Position numbers and translations under genes: made by a program
Part shown: in pieces, positions 1 to 6,400 of the stretch
Layout of the letters: each line of letters begins with the position of its first letter
Numbering within the stretch: the first letter of the stretch is position 1
Notes under the pieces: model-generated
Seen by the model: only the letters and a program-made list of their open reading frames with translations
What the model was told of the DNA's origin: nothing
Databases searched by the model: none
Assembly: GCA_034178815.1 (NCBI GenBank)
Contig: JAXFQS010000087.1
Coordinates: 1-17,313, forward strand
Direction of reading: 5' to 3'
Length of the DNA: 17,313 bases
DNA from: JAXFQS01 sp034178815
GTDB taxonomy: Bacteria; Verrucomicrobiota; Kiritimatiellia; RFP12; DVOR01

Positions 1-1
1 C

Positions 2-1822
2 CCCGAAGGCGTGGATTGGATTTGGCTCCCTTGGTACGAACCTCCTGAAGACTGTCTTGTCTTGCAATCGGGTCTCGACCTGCCAACCTTCGAGACCCTT
101 TCCTGCCCGAGAATCGGAGTCAGTTCTGCCCGACGGGAAGCCTGGTGCCAAGCCACCTATCCACACGCCCGGTGCCTACCCGTCCGAGGTGCCATACCCA
201 ATCGCCTGGCCCAACTCGATGACGGCTGCTACGATGCCATCTTGACAGCCTGCGCAGCCCTCAATCGCTTGGGCCTGGCCCATCGGATAGCCCGTGTCAT
301 ACCCCTTTCCGAACTTGCCCCGCCCCCCGGACAAGGCATTCTCGCGATCACCTTCCGCCGTGTCGATCCCCTGCTGACCTTGCTTCGAAACACCTTTGTC
401 AAAGCCGTCCGTTTCGTCGGCGCCGGCACGGGAAACGCCTCGCTTTGCACCCTTTCCGGAGCCCAAGACCTTGCCGATGCCGATATCTGCCTCTACGATG
501 AATTGCTCGACCCAGCCTTGCTCGACTACCTCCCGAAGCAAGCCATCCGCGTCCCCGTCGGCAAGCGCTGTGCGGCCCATTCGGTGCCCCAGGAAACCAT
601 CTGCCGCTTGATAGCCGACGCGGCCCGCCAAGGCAAGCGCGTGGTGCGGCTCAAAGGCGGAGATGCCGGCATTTTTGGGCGACTTTCCGAGGAGATCGCT
701 TGGCTCGACCGCTATGGTTTGCCCTATTGCGTCCGCCCCGGAGTGAGCACCCTTAGCGTGGCCACGACGGGTACCGGCCGCCTTTTGACTTGCCGTGGCC
801 GCGCCCACGGGTTTACCGTCGAGACCCCCCGAAGGAGCGCGGATGCGCCCCGCCAAGTCTCCCATCCGCGCGTCCTTTTTATGGCCGCCAAGGTGGCCCG
901 GGAGGAGGCACGAAAACTACTCGCGCAAGGCTATGCGCCGGAGACTTTCTGCGCGGTCGTCTACGGGGCTGGTGGGCTTTACGAGCGCACGGTAGAAACT
1001 ACGCTTGAGGCACTTTCCAAGGAGCCGTCGCTGTTGCCGGAGACTCATCTCCCGGGGTTGTTGCTGGTCGATGTGCCGCCCTCTTCCTACCATCCTCACG
1101 GGGCGTTGGGCGGCTTGCGCGTGTTGTTGACCTGCTCATCCGCGCTTCAGCCTCGCGCCATTCGGCTGGTGGAGGATTGGGGTGGGATTCCGCTTCGTTT
1201 TCCCCTATTCCGGCTCGTCCCCGTCGCGAACCAAAGTCCGGATTTGTCGGGTTTCGACTGGGTGGTTCTCAGTTCGCCCACGGCCATCCGCATCTTTCTG
1301 GAACGGGTGGAGAATCTGCGCACCCTGCCGCGCGTGATGGTCTGTGGACCTGGCTCGGAGGCCGAGTTGCGCCGGTGGCGTTTGAAGGCGGATCTCTTGC
1401 CGGAGGGTGACTTCGGGGCGAGTGGGCTGCTTCGCGCGGCGGAACGAATTTCGTGGGCAGGAAAGCGGGTGCTTCGTATGCACTCGTCGAAGGCAGACCT
1501 TACTTTGTCCGAGGGGCTGAGGTTGCTAGGTGCGGAGGTGGAAGATTGCTTGCTTTACCGCAATGAGCCGCTGCCCAATGCACCGCTTCCCGACTGCGAG
1601 TGTCTCTTTTTCGCGAGCCGTTCGGCGGTGGAAATCTACCGCGCCCGCTATGGCGAGGGAGCCTTCAAGGGGCGGCGCGTGGTGGCTTTGGGGGGGCCGA
1701 CCTCAAAGGCGTTGCCGCCCGGAATCGATTGGATCGAAGGCGACGGGACGCTCGAAGGAACCATCCGTGCGCTTGCCGATCGTCTGAGGCTGGAGCAATT
1801 GGAGCGCCTTCTGCGGAAGTAG
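2..1822 (+). CDS. cobA-hemD: HemC-like/uroporphyrinogen-III methyltransferase/uroporphyrinogen-III synthase fusion, 5' end cut by window
   Basis: The frame is open to the left edge, so the true start lies outside; numbering here is from the GTG at base 11. Residues about 1-127 match the middle of porphobilinogen deaminase (RIGVSSARREAW, PVRGAIPNRLAQLDDG, CYDAILTACAALNRLGL, LAPPPGQGILAI). Residues about 132-365 are an SAM-dependent uroporphyrinogen-III methyltransferase (FVGAGTGNASLCTL, VGKRCAAHSVPQETI, RLKGGDAGIFGR, RPGVSTLSVA), which makes precorrin-2. Residues about 368-595 are a HemD-type synthase (GLRVLLTCSSALQPRAIRLVEDWGG split over two motifs, FDWVVLSSPTAIRIF). The cytoplasmic product would link hydroxymethylbilane to uroporphyrinogen III and precorrin-2. 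Oddities: the HemC part passes straight into the methyltransferase, without domain 3 and its cofactor cysteine, and the usual GxGPG loop reads GAGTG. CobA and HemD assignments are firm. Activity of the HemC part is doubtful. Confidence 0.88.
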   Translation, partial: PEGVDWIWLPWYEPPEDCLVLQSGLDLPTFETLSCPRIGVSSARREAWCQATYPHARCLPVRGAIPNRLAQLDDGCYDAILTACAALNRLGLAHRIARVIPLSELAPPPGQGILAITFRRVDPLLTLLRNTFVKAVRFVGAGTGNASLCTLSGAQDLADADICLYDELLDPALLDYLPKQAIRVPVGKRCAAHSVPQETICRLIADAARQGKRVVRLKGGDAGIFGRLSEEIAWLDRYGLPYCVRPGVSTLSVATTGTGRLLTCRGRAHGFTVETPRRSADAPRQVSHPRVLFMAAKVAREEARKLLAQGYAPETFCAVVYGAGGLYERTVETTLEALSKEPSLLPETHLPGLLLVDVPPSSYHPHGALGGLRVLLTCSSALQPRAIRLVEDWGGIPLRFPLFRLVPVANQSPDLSGFDWVVLSSPTAIRIFLERVENLRTLPRVMVCGPGSEAELRRWRLKADLLPEGDFGASGLLRAAERISWAGKRVLRMHSSKADLTLSEGLRLLGAEVEDCLLYRNEPLPNAPLPDCECLFFASRSAVEIYRARYGEGAFKGRRVVALGGPTSKALPPGIDWIEGDGTLEGTIRALADRLRLEQLERLLRK

Positions 1823-1834
1823 CAATCTGCGGGG

Positions 1835-2917
1835 CTACTCCTCGTCCTCTTCTGGGACGGAGAGAATGTTCTCCCGGATGGTGTAGACAGGGACGCTTTC
1901 GCGGCGGACGCCGATTTGCTTCTCCAGCAGAAGGTTGACGAGATCGTCGCCATTGATGAGCGTGATTGGGATGCTGTCGCTACGCTGGGCCTCCTCCCGC
2001 GCGCCCTTGGAAAAGTCGCTGGTGGTGACAATGCACCCCTGGTCGTGGGCGCCGAGAGAGCCACGGATTTGTTGGACGGTCGGGGCCTGGACATTGTTCT
2101 TCCACCGCTTGGCCTGCACGGCAAGATTGACTTGCAGAGTACCGCCCGCACTGGATATTTTGCCGAGTACATCGACCCCACCATCGCCCGAGAGACGGGT
2201 GCGGATGACATCCGTGAAACCTAGCGAGAAGAGGAGACGGGAGACAAGTTCTTCAAAGTCTCCCGGGGAGAGTTTCAAGAGTTTCTCTTTGAGTTTCCGA
2301 CGGGTTTCGGCGTAGTGTTTTTCAAGGACGGAGTCGACGCCGTTGCCGTCCCACGCCGTGAGTCCGACCAACCCTTTGCCGTGCTTGACAAAGCGAGGTT
2401 TTTCGCCGCGTTCCCGGCAACGGCGGATGTCGGTGAGTATCTACGCGTAGAGGGTGGCATCGGGCGTGTTGCCGGTGGTTTGGAGCCAACCTTTGTCGAG
2501 GGCCAGCTGGGTGATTTGCCGGTAGTGCATGGGGTGTTTGCCGGCAAATTGCTCAAGCACTTTGTAGGCGCAATCGAGGAAGGAGTAGCGGTGGAATGTG
2601 GCCTCTGGTGGTTTGGGGAAGGGAGTGGGGGTGGTCGGGGACTGTTGACTTTGGGCGGGGGCGCTGGCGGTTATGTCGGGGTTGAGTTGAAAGCGTTTGG
2701 GGCGGTCGGTGGTGGCTATGAATGGGCTATCAGGTCGCTTGACGCTGGTGTAGAGCATTGCCCCCAAAGTCGCTATGGGAGTCTTTCCTTTGGAAGCGAG
2801 TCGTTGTTCCACCCCCATTTGACAGGCGCGTTGCCAAATCTCGTCTGGCGTGAGTGGCTCGGCGGCTTGGGCGAGAATCAACCGGGCAAGGTCGATGAAG
2901 GTGAGTGAGTCGGACAT
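1835..2917 (-). pseudogene. HARE-HTH plus Mrr-type restriction endonuclease, interrupted by an in-frame amber codon
   Basis: Read through the stop, this is one 361-codon frame starting at the ATG at 2917, which has an AGAGG ribosome site six bases upstream; an in-frame TTG at 2938 is less likely. Two HARE-HTH-like winged helices come first (residues about 4-70, LTFIDLARLILAQAAEPLTP; and about 108-175, FLDCAYKVLEQFAGKHPMHY). An Mrr-family PD-(D/E)xK nuclease fold follows, with FEELVSRLLFSLGF, the acidic GDGGVDV motif, the VQAKRW catalytic Q-x-K, and RGSLGAHDQGCIVTTSDFSK. Such proteins cleave foreign or modified DNA, often acting alone. Codon 159 is TAG, inside the second HTH (ATLYA-stop-ILTDIRR), and the homologous reading resumes at once in the same frame. 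It is either a recent nonsense mutation, a sequencing error, or two short proteins (158 residues, then a nuclease restarted near TTG 2371). The gene lies antisense to both neighbours. Confidence 0.82.
2441..2443 (-). other. In-frame TAG interrupting the Mrr-type gene
   Basis: On the minus strand the codons read GCG-TAG-ATA. Both flanks continue one HARE-HTH domain without a frame change (DATLYA before, ILTDIRRCRERGEKPRFV after). CAG or GAG to TAG would need one base change. TAG is also the normal stop of at least five other genes in this window, so recoding of amber is unlikely. Confidence 0.85.
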
Positions 2918-2945
2918 TTGTTTTCCTCTTAATACCAATAGAAAT

Positions 2946-2975
2946 AGTCTATCACAAAGACGATGTCCGTGGCAA
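2946..2975 (-). promoter_or_regulatory. Candidate promoter of the Mrr-type gene
   Basis: On the minus strand TTGCCA (2975-2970) and TAGACT (2951-2946) are separated by 18 bases. The -10 box lies 28 bases before the ATG at 2917, leaving room for a short leader with the AGAGG site. Found by eye only; both boxes match the sigma70 consensus imperfectly. Confidence 0.35.
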
Positions 2976-3356
2976 GCCCTCGTTCTTATCTAGGATTGGT
3001 TCCATCAGGTGTCCACCCATTGCCCCCGAAGGTTGATTGGTGGCACAGCAGGTGGTTGCAACCTTTTTATTCTGCACGGGTTGGGACGGCACAACGATTA
3101 CCCCTTTTCTGTCGGCTCTGGACGGCGCGTTCGACACGATGCCTTTTTCGTGCGGTTGGGGGCACTCCAAGATAGACTCACGCGGTGACTTTGGTGGCCT
3201 CGCTTGCAGGACTCTGGGCGCTTGACCGTACGCGCTGACGGAGGACTTGGATTCGGGATGTGCCGGACTGGTGCGCGGGGCGGCTCACCGTTCTGGTTTT
3301 TCGAGGGGTTTTTGACCTCAAAACCGTCGCGTTTAGGGCGGATAGGGCACTACGAA
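2976..3356. other. Non-coding gap with imperfect repeats and small hairpins
   Basis: No convincing gene was found here. Short frames on both strands (for example 2963-3175 plus, 2952-3170 minus) lack ribosome sites and family motifs. By eye there are three loosely similar units at about 3039-3080, 3082-3115 and 3118-3155, sharing a GG(A/T)(C/G)GGC(A/G)C start, a CCTTTT core and a GG end. A small perfect hairpin is visible at 3307-3325 (GGTTTT, seven-base loop, AAAACC). GGTTGCAACC at 3054-3063 is followed by a T-run, a weak terminator-like site. Confidence 0.3.
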
Positions 3357-3385
3357 CAAATAGTTGGTCAATTGGCGACTATTTG
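3357..3385. repeat. Perfect 8-bp inverted repeat upstream of the exopolysaccharide promoter (candidate operator)
   Basis: CAAATAGT at 3357-3364 and ACTATTTG at 3378-3385 are exact reverse complements separated by 13 bases. A CAATTG palindrome (3369-3374) lies almost on the symmetry axis. The right arm ends one base before the -35 box at 3387, a typical place for a dimeric activator or repressor. No regulator gene is present in the window. Confidence 0.5.
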
Positions 3386-3386
3386 C

Positions 3387-3415
3387 TTGCCGATGAAGGT
3401 TGCATTCGGTAGAAT
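3387..3415 (+). promoter_or_regulatory. Sigma70-like promoter of the exopolysaccharide operon
   Basis: TTGCCG (3387-3392) and TAGAAT (3410-3415) are separated by exactly 17 bases; they match the consensus at 4/6 and 5/6 positions. Transcription would begin near 3422, giving a leader of about 30 bases before the ATG at 3452. The ribosome site is weak (AGGTG, 15 bases upstream). Since the following ten genes are packed with gaps of at most 50 bases, this is the likely main promoter for all of them. Confidence 0.55.
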
Positions 3416-3451
3416 ATACGCGATTACGAATAGGTGTAGACTATCCTTGTA

Positions 3452-4123
3452 ATGAGACTTTTACCCACATTCACGCGCTTCTTGCCCGTAGCTATGGTGT
3501 TGCTACAGGGGTGCTTCGTCGGCAAGTTCCTCCACAAGAACACCTCTGGGGACGAAGCAGTCGCTGCCGAGGAGATGGCCAAGTACAACCCCGATGGCGA
3601 GCCCACGCTTCGTCCGGGCGTCAATGTGCGCATTTCCGTCGTCGCTTCGGGCACGGTAGTCATCCCCGAAACCATCAAAGAGGTTTCCGCCGCAGGTGCC
3701 ATCACGATGCCCTATGTCGGCACTGTCCCTTGCGAAGGATTGACCCTCCAGCAACTTCAGGACAACCTCGCCAAATCCCTCCAGCAGTTCTACATCGACC
3801 CCCAGGTTACCGCCATCTTCGTCTACCAGAAGGGCATGACTTCCCCGTGGGGAACCGTCCTGATTCTCGGATGCGTGTCGCGCCCTGGCCCCGTTGACAT
3901 TCCCCCGACATGCGATTTGAGCGTCACCAAGGCCATCCAAGAGGCCGGCGGCGTCTCCCCTTATGGCTTGAACGACGCGATTCGCGTGACGCGTCGCAAA
4001 GCCGATGGCACCGCCCTGCGGCGGACTGTCAACCTAAAGAAGATTGCCGAGACCGGCGATAACCGCCTCGACTTTGTTCTCAAGGCTGGCGATGTGGTGT
4101 TCGTTCCTGAATCAGTTTGGTAA
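3452..4123 (+). CDS. Short OPX polysaccharide-export lipoprotein (Wza/GumB/BexD family)
   Basis: This is the periplasmic-side outer-membrane component that passes polymer to the cell surface. The signal peptide ends in a lipobox, LLQGC with Cys21, so the mature protein is probably lipid-anchored in the outer membrane. Residues about 53-125 form a polysaccharide-export domain (LRPGVNVRISV, ITMPYVGTVPCEGLT, FYIDPQVTAIFVY). Residues about 133-220 form one SLBB domain (VLILGCVSRPGPVDIP, AIQEAGGVSPYG, LKAGDVVFVPES). At 223 residues it is far shorter than E. coli Wza (379) and ends directly after the SLBB domain, with no C-terminal amphipathic helix to cross the outer membrane. That suggests the short OPX class that relies on a separate beta-barrel, such as the one encoded from 5092. 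First gene of the operon; family assignment is firm. Confidence 0.93.
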   Translation: MRLLPTFTRFLPVAMVLLQGCFVGKFLHKNTSGDEAVAAEEMAKYNPDGEPTLRPGVNVRISVVASGTVVIPETIKEVSAAGAITMPYVGTVPCEGLTLQQLQDNLAKSLQQFYIDPQVTAIFVYQKGMTSPWGTVLILGCVSRPGPVDIPPTCDLSVTKAIQEAGGVSPYGLNDAIRVTRRKADGTALRRTVNLKKIAETGDNRLDFVLKAGDVVFVPESVW

Positions 4124-4147
4124 TTGATCAAGGAGTATGGTGAAGTT

Positions 4148-5068
4148 ATGAATCAAATCAACAAAATCCTGCCCTTGCTGTTTGTCTCCGGAGCACTTCT
4201 TGCCGCCCCCGCTTGGCAGCAGCAGGTTGGAACGGTTGCCCAGGATGCCGCCCAGACCGCGGCAATCGCAAAAACCGTTCCCCCCGCCGACTATGCGGCG
4301 TTCGTCGCAGAAGTCGTCAAGGCCGTCGACGCACTCCCCCTCGCGCCGGAGGCAAAGGTTGCCCGTCAGACCCAATTGGCTCGCCAACTCATAGCAGCCT
4401 CGCCCTCCGCTCGTAAGGCCGATACCGTCGCCGCCATCTACGCCGCAGTTCCCATATCCTCTCTCGCCGCCATCAATGAGACACTCGCGCGCGCCTTCGA
4501 CCGTCAGCGGAACAACCTCACAGAGGCCCAGTTCCAGGCCATTGCCGCCAATATTCTCAAGCGTACGGCAGACGCGGTCTCCAAGGCTGAGTTCCCTGTA
4601 GCCCGGATGTCCGCCGCACTTGCCGTCTTCCAAGCCGCCGGGCCGCTCACTTCCGATCAGGCTTCCAAACTCGCTGATGATGTCCTCCCATCGACCTTCA
4701 ACAAACCGCTCGTGGTCGAAGTCGCCAACGAAGCCGCCAAGGGCAACTACAACCCCTTGCAGGATATGACCGACGCAAAAATGGTTTTCGATTCCGCCTC
4801 CCGGAGTGCCAATGACGCACGCAAGGCGGACAACCAGTTGTTGGCTACCCCGCCAGTCATTTTTAACCCCGTCAAGACCGATAGCGCCCAAGGGCAAGAG
4901 TTGCTTGGCGCTTTGTCTGCCCAAGCATTGCCCCCCGTCGGAGTCGGTATGAATGACCTTCCCGGTTTGACCACGGTCGATGACCCGCAGACCATCAATC
5001 CTCGCCCAGACCCCGATACGCCTGAAGCGCCGCCGACTCCGCCGCCGTATCAAGGTCAGACCCATTGA
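4148..5068 (+). CDS. Exported Ala-rich helical protein of unknown function
   Basis: I do not recognise this family. The ATG at 4148 is chosen because AAGGAG (4130-4135) lies 12 bases upstream and a signal peptide follows at once: positively charged start, hydrophobic core, and a likely signal-peptidase I site near residue 20-22 (ALLAAPA). An in-frame TTG at 4124 would spoil this. There is no lipobox cysteine and no later membrane segment, so it should be a soluble periplasmic protein of about 285 residues. Residues about 30-235 are Ala-rich and look helical (for example TQLARQLIAASPSARK, ETLARAFDRQRNNLTEAQ). The last 70 residues are Pro/Gly/Asp-rich and probably disordered, ending in PPTPPPYQGQTH. 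Its place between the OPX lipoprotein (24-base gap) and the outer-membrane barrel (23-base gap) suggests an export accessory role, by context alone. Confidence 0.8.
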   Translation: MNQINKILPLLFVSGALLAAPAWQQQVGTVAQDAAQTAAIAKTVPPADYAAFVAEVVKAVDALPLAPEAKVARQTQLARQLIAASPSARKADTVAAIYAAVPISSLAAINETLARAFDRQRNNLTEAQFQAIAANILKRTADAVSKAEFPVARMSAALAVFQAAGPLTSDQASKLADDVLPSTFNKPLVVEVANEAAKGNYNPLQDMTDAKMVFDSASRSANDARKADNQLLATPPVIFNPVKTDSAQGQELLGALSAQALPPVGVGMNDLPGLTTVDDPQTINPRPDPDTPEAPPTPPPYQGQTH

Positions 5069-5091
5069 TAGTCCCGGAAAGAGAGTGTGAA

Positions 5092-6378
5092 ATGAAGACT
5101 TTCGTCAAATTGTTCGGGATGCTCCTGTTGGCCGCCGTCACCCCCATCGCTTTCGCAGAGACCGCGCAGGAGACGCCATCCGCACCTGTAGAACAGCCTG
5201 CCCCAGAGGACGCCGATCAGGATGTGGCTAGCGATTTCTCTTCCTTTTGGGGCGGCTTCGTCGGCGGGCAGGTGCGCAAGGCCTCTGGGCTGACCTACAA
5301 GGGCTTTCGCTTCTCCCCTTATTTCAAGACGGGGCCCTTTTACGACAGCAATGTCCCGCTCCGTAAAAACGATAAGGGTTCCGCAGGTTGGAACTACACC
5401 CCGGGTGCGGATATCTCCTATGTCGGCAACGACTGGGGCCTCACCCTCGGCGGTTTCTTCTCTTATGATCAGTACTTCGACAGCAAGTTCGATCCCGAAT
5501 GGACGGCCTCCGAATCCGCCTCTATTTATAAGGAGAAGGGCAACTGGCGCGTGATGCTCGCGCAGAGTTATCAGCGCAATAAGGATGTCTCCTTCGGTTT
5601 GGTGAATGATTCGTCCTTCGATGGCTATAGCCGTATGCGCGACACCATCGATGTCTCGGCCGCGGTCTCCTGGAAAGCCGGGCCCAAGACCACCCTCTCG
5701 TTTACGGCCGGCTATCAGTCTTACTGGTATGAGGACGGGCAATATTCAGGGTATGACACTTATAATGTCGCCGCTGAACTTGCTCGCCGCGTGACGGAAA
5801 AGACCGATTTCCTCGTCAATGCTGGTCTTTCGATGCGGGATTCCGATCTGCTGGCCAAGATGACTTATCAGTATTCGGTGATGGCCGGTCTTGGCTCCCG
5901 TATTTCGGAGAAGATTGGTTATCGCATTATGGCTGGTGGCATGTACTACCAGTTCGAGAATAATCAGGGTAAGTCGGATGACACCTTTGCTCCGACATTC
6001 TATGGCTCGCTCGTGTGGCAGTTGAACCGCAAGTGGGCTTTGACCTGGTCGCTCAATTCGGGGTTTACGCCCAGTACGACGAGGGCCCAGGCGGACGGGT
6101 ATCGGCTCAATTACGGCACCTCTTTGGGGGTGGTTTATGCGATGACTCGTCGTTTGCCGTTGCGTGCCGATGGTATTGTGACTTTGACGAATTACCAGGG
6201 TTCGTGGGGTCCTCAGTATGATGAGTGGGGTGACTCGGAGTCGGTTCGGCTTTCGGCTGCTTACGAGTTGGCTCGGCATGTGTTCCTCTTTGGGTCCTTC
6301 AAGTATTACATTAACAATACGGGGATTCAGGACTATGATCAGTATCGCGCCGATATGGGCGTGACGCTGCGCTACTGA
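5092..6378 (+). CDS. Outer-membrane beta-barrel, putative polysaccharide-export porin
   Basis: The start at ATG 5092 gives a clean signal peptide (MKTFVKLFGMLLLAAVTP, cleavage after AFA, residue 22); a TTG at 5065 overlaps the previous gene and would add an acidic leader. After an acidic, Pro-rich linker (residues about 23-50), the rest is a series of alternating aromatic/polar strands typical of barrels (FRFSPYFKTGPFYDSNVP, WGLTLGGFFSYDQYF, YRIMAGGMYYQFENN, HVFLFGSFKYYINN). The protein ends in TLRY, an aromatic C-terminal residue as expected for BAM substrates. It resembles the putative beta-barrel porin 2 group often found in exopolysaccharide clusters. Its 428 residues are enough for roughly 16-20 strands. 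The role as exit pore for the polymer is inferred from its position after a short OPX gene and before the polymerase. Confidence 0.85.
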   Translation: MKTFVKLFGMLLLAAVTPIAFAETAQETPSAPVEQPAPEDADQDVASDFSSFWGGFVGGQVRKASGLTYKGFRFSPYFKTGPFYDSNVPLRKNDKGSAGWNYTPGADISYVGNDWGLTLGGFFSYDQYFDSKFDPEWTASESASIYKEKGNWRVMLAQSYQRNKDVSFGLVNDSSFDGYSRMRDTIDVSAAVSWKAGPKTTLSFTAGYQSYWYEDGQYSGYDTYNVAAELARRVTEKTDFLVNAGLSMRDSDLLAKMTYQYSVMAGLGSRISEKIGYRIMAGGMYYQFENNQGKSDDTFAPTFYGSLVWQLNRKWALTWSLNSGFTPSTTRAQADGYRLNYGTSLGVVYAMTRRLPLRADGIVTLTNYQGSWGPQYDEWGDSESVRLSAAYELARHVFLFGSFKYYINNTGIQDYDQYRADMGVTLRY

Positions 6379-6400
6379 TTCCCGTAGCTGGGAACGGCGT

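Noticed and set aside
176..865. Minus-strand frame of 229 codons within the HemC-CobA-HemD fusion
   Set aside because: Antisense shadow of clear methyltransferase motifs; no ribosome site and low-complexity Gly/Ala composition.
2441..2443. Amber recoding, such as pyrrolysine or suppressor use
   Set aside because: TAG is the normal terminator of the hemD fusion, the small membrane protein, rsmB, the 66-residue gene and the glycosyltransferase. No pyl genes or suppressor tRNA are visible.
2275..2556. Frameshift explanation for the broken Mrr-type gene using an overlapping minus frame
   Set aside because: The homologous sequence continues in the same frame on both sides of the TAG, so no shift is needed; the overlapping frame has no family features.
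3037..3225. Small plus-strand frame in the gap before the operon
   Set aside because: No ribosome site, no signal peptide or motif, and other equally good frames overlap it on both strands.
4112..5065. Long minus-strand frame of 317 codons opposite the Ala-rich exported protein
   Set aside because: It mirrors the plus-strand gene, has no ribosome site or family motif, and is Gly-rich as expected from the complement of GCC codons. The plus-strand frame has a signal peptide and fits the operon.
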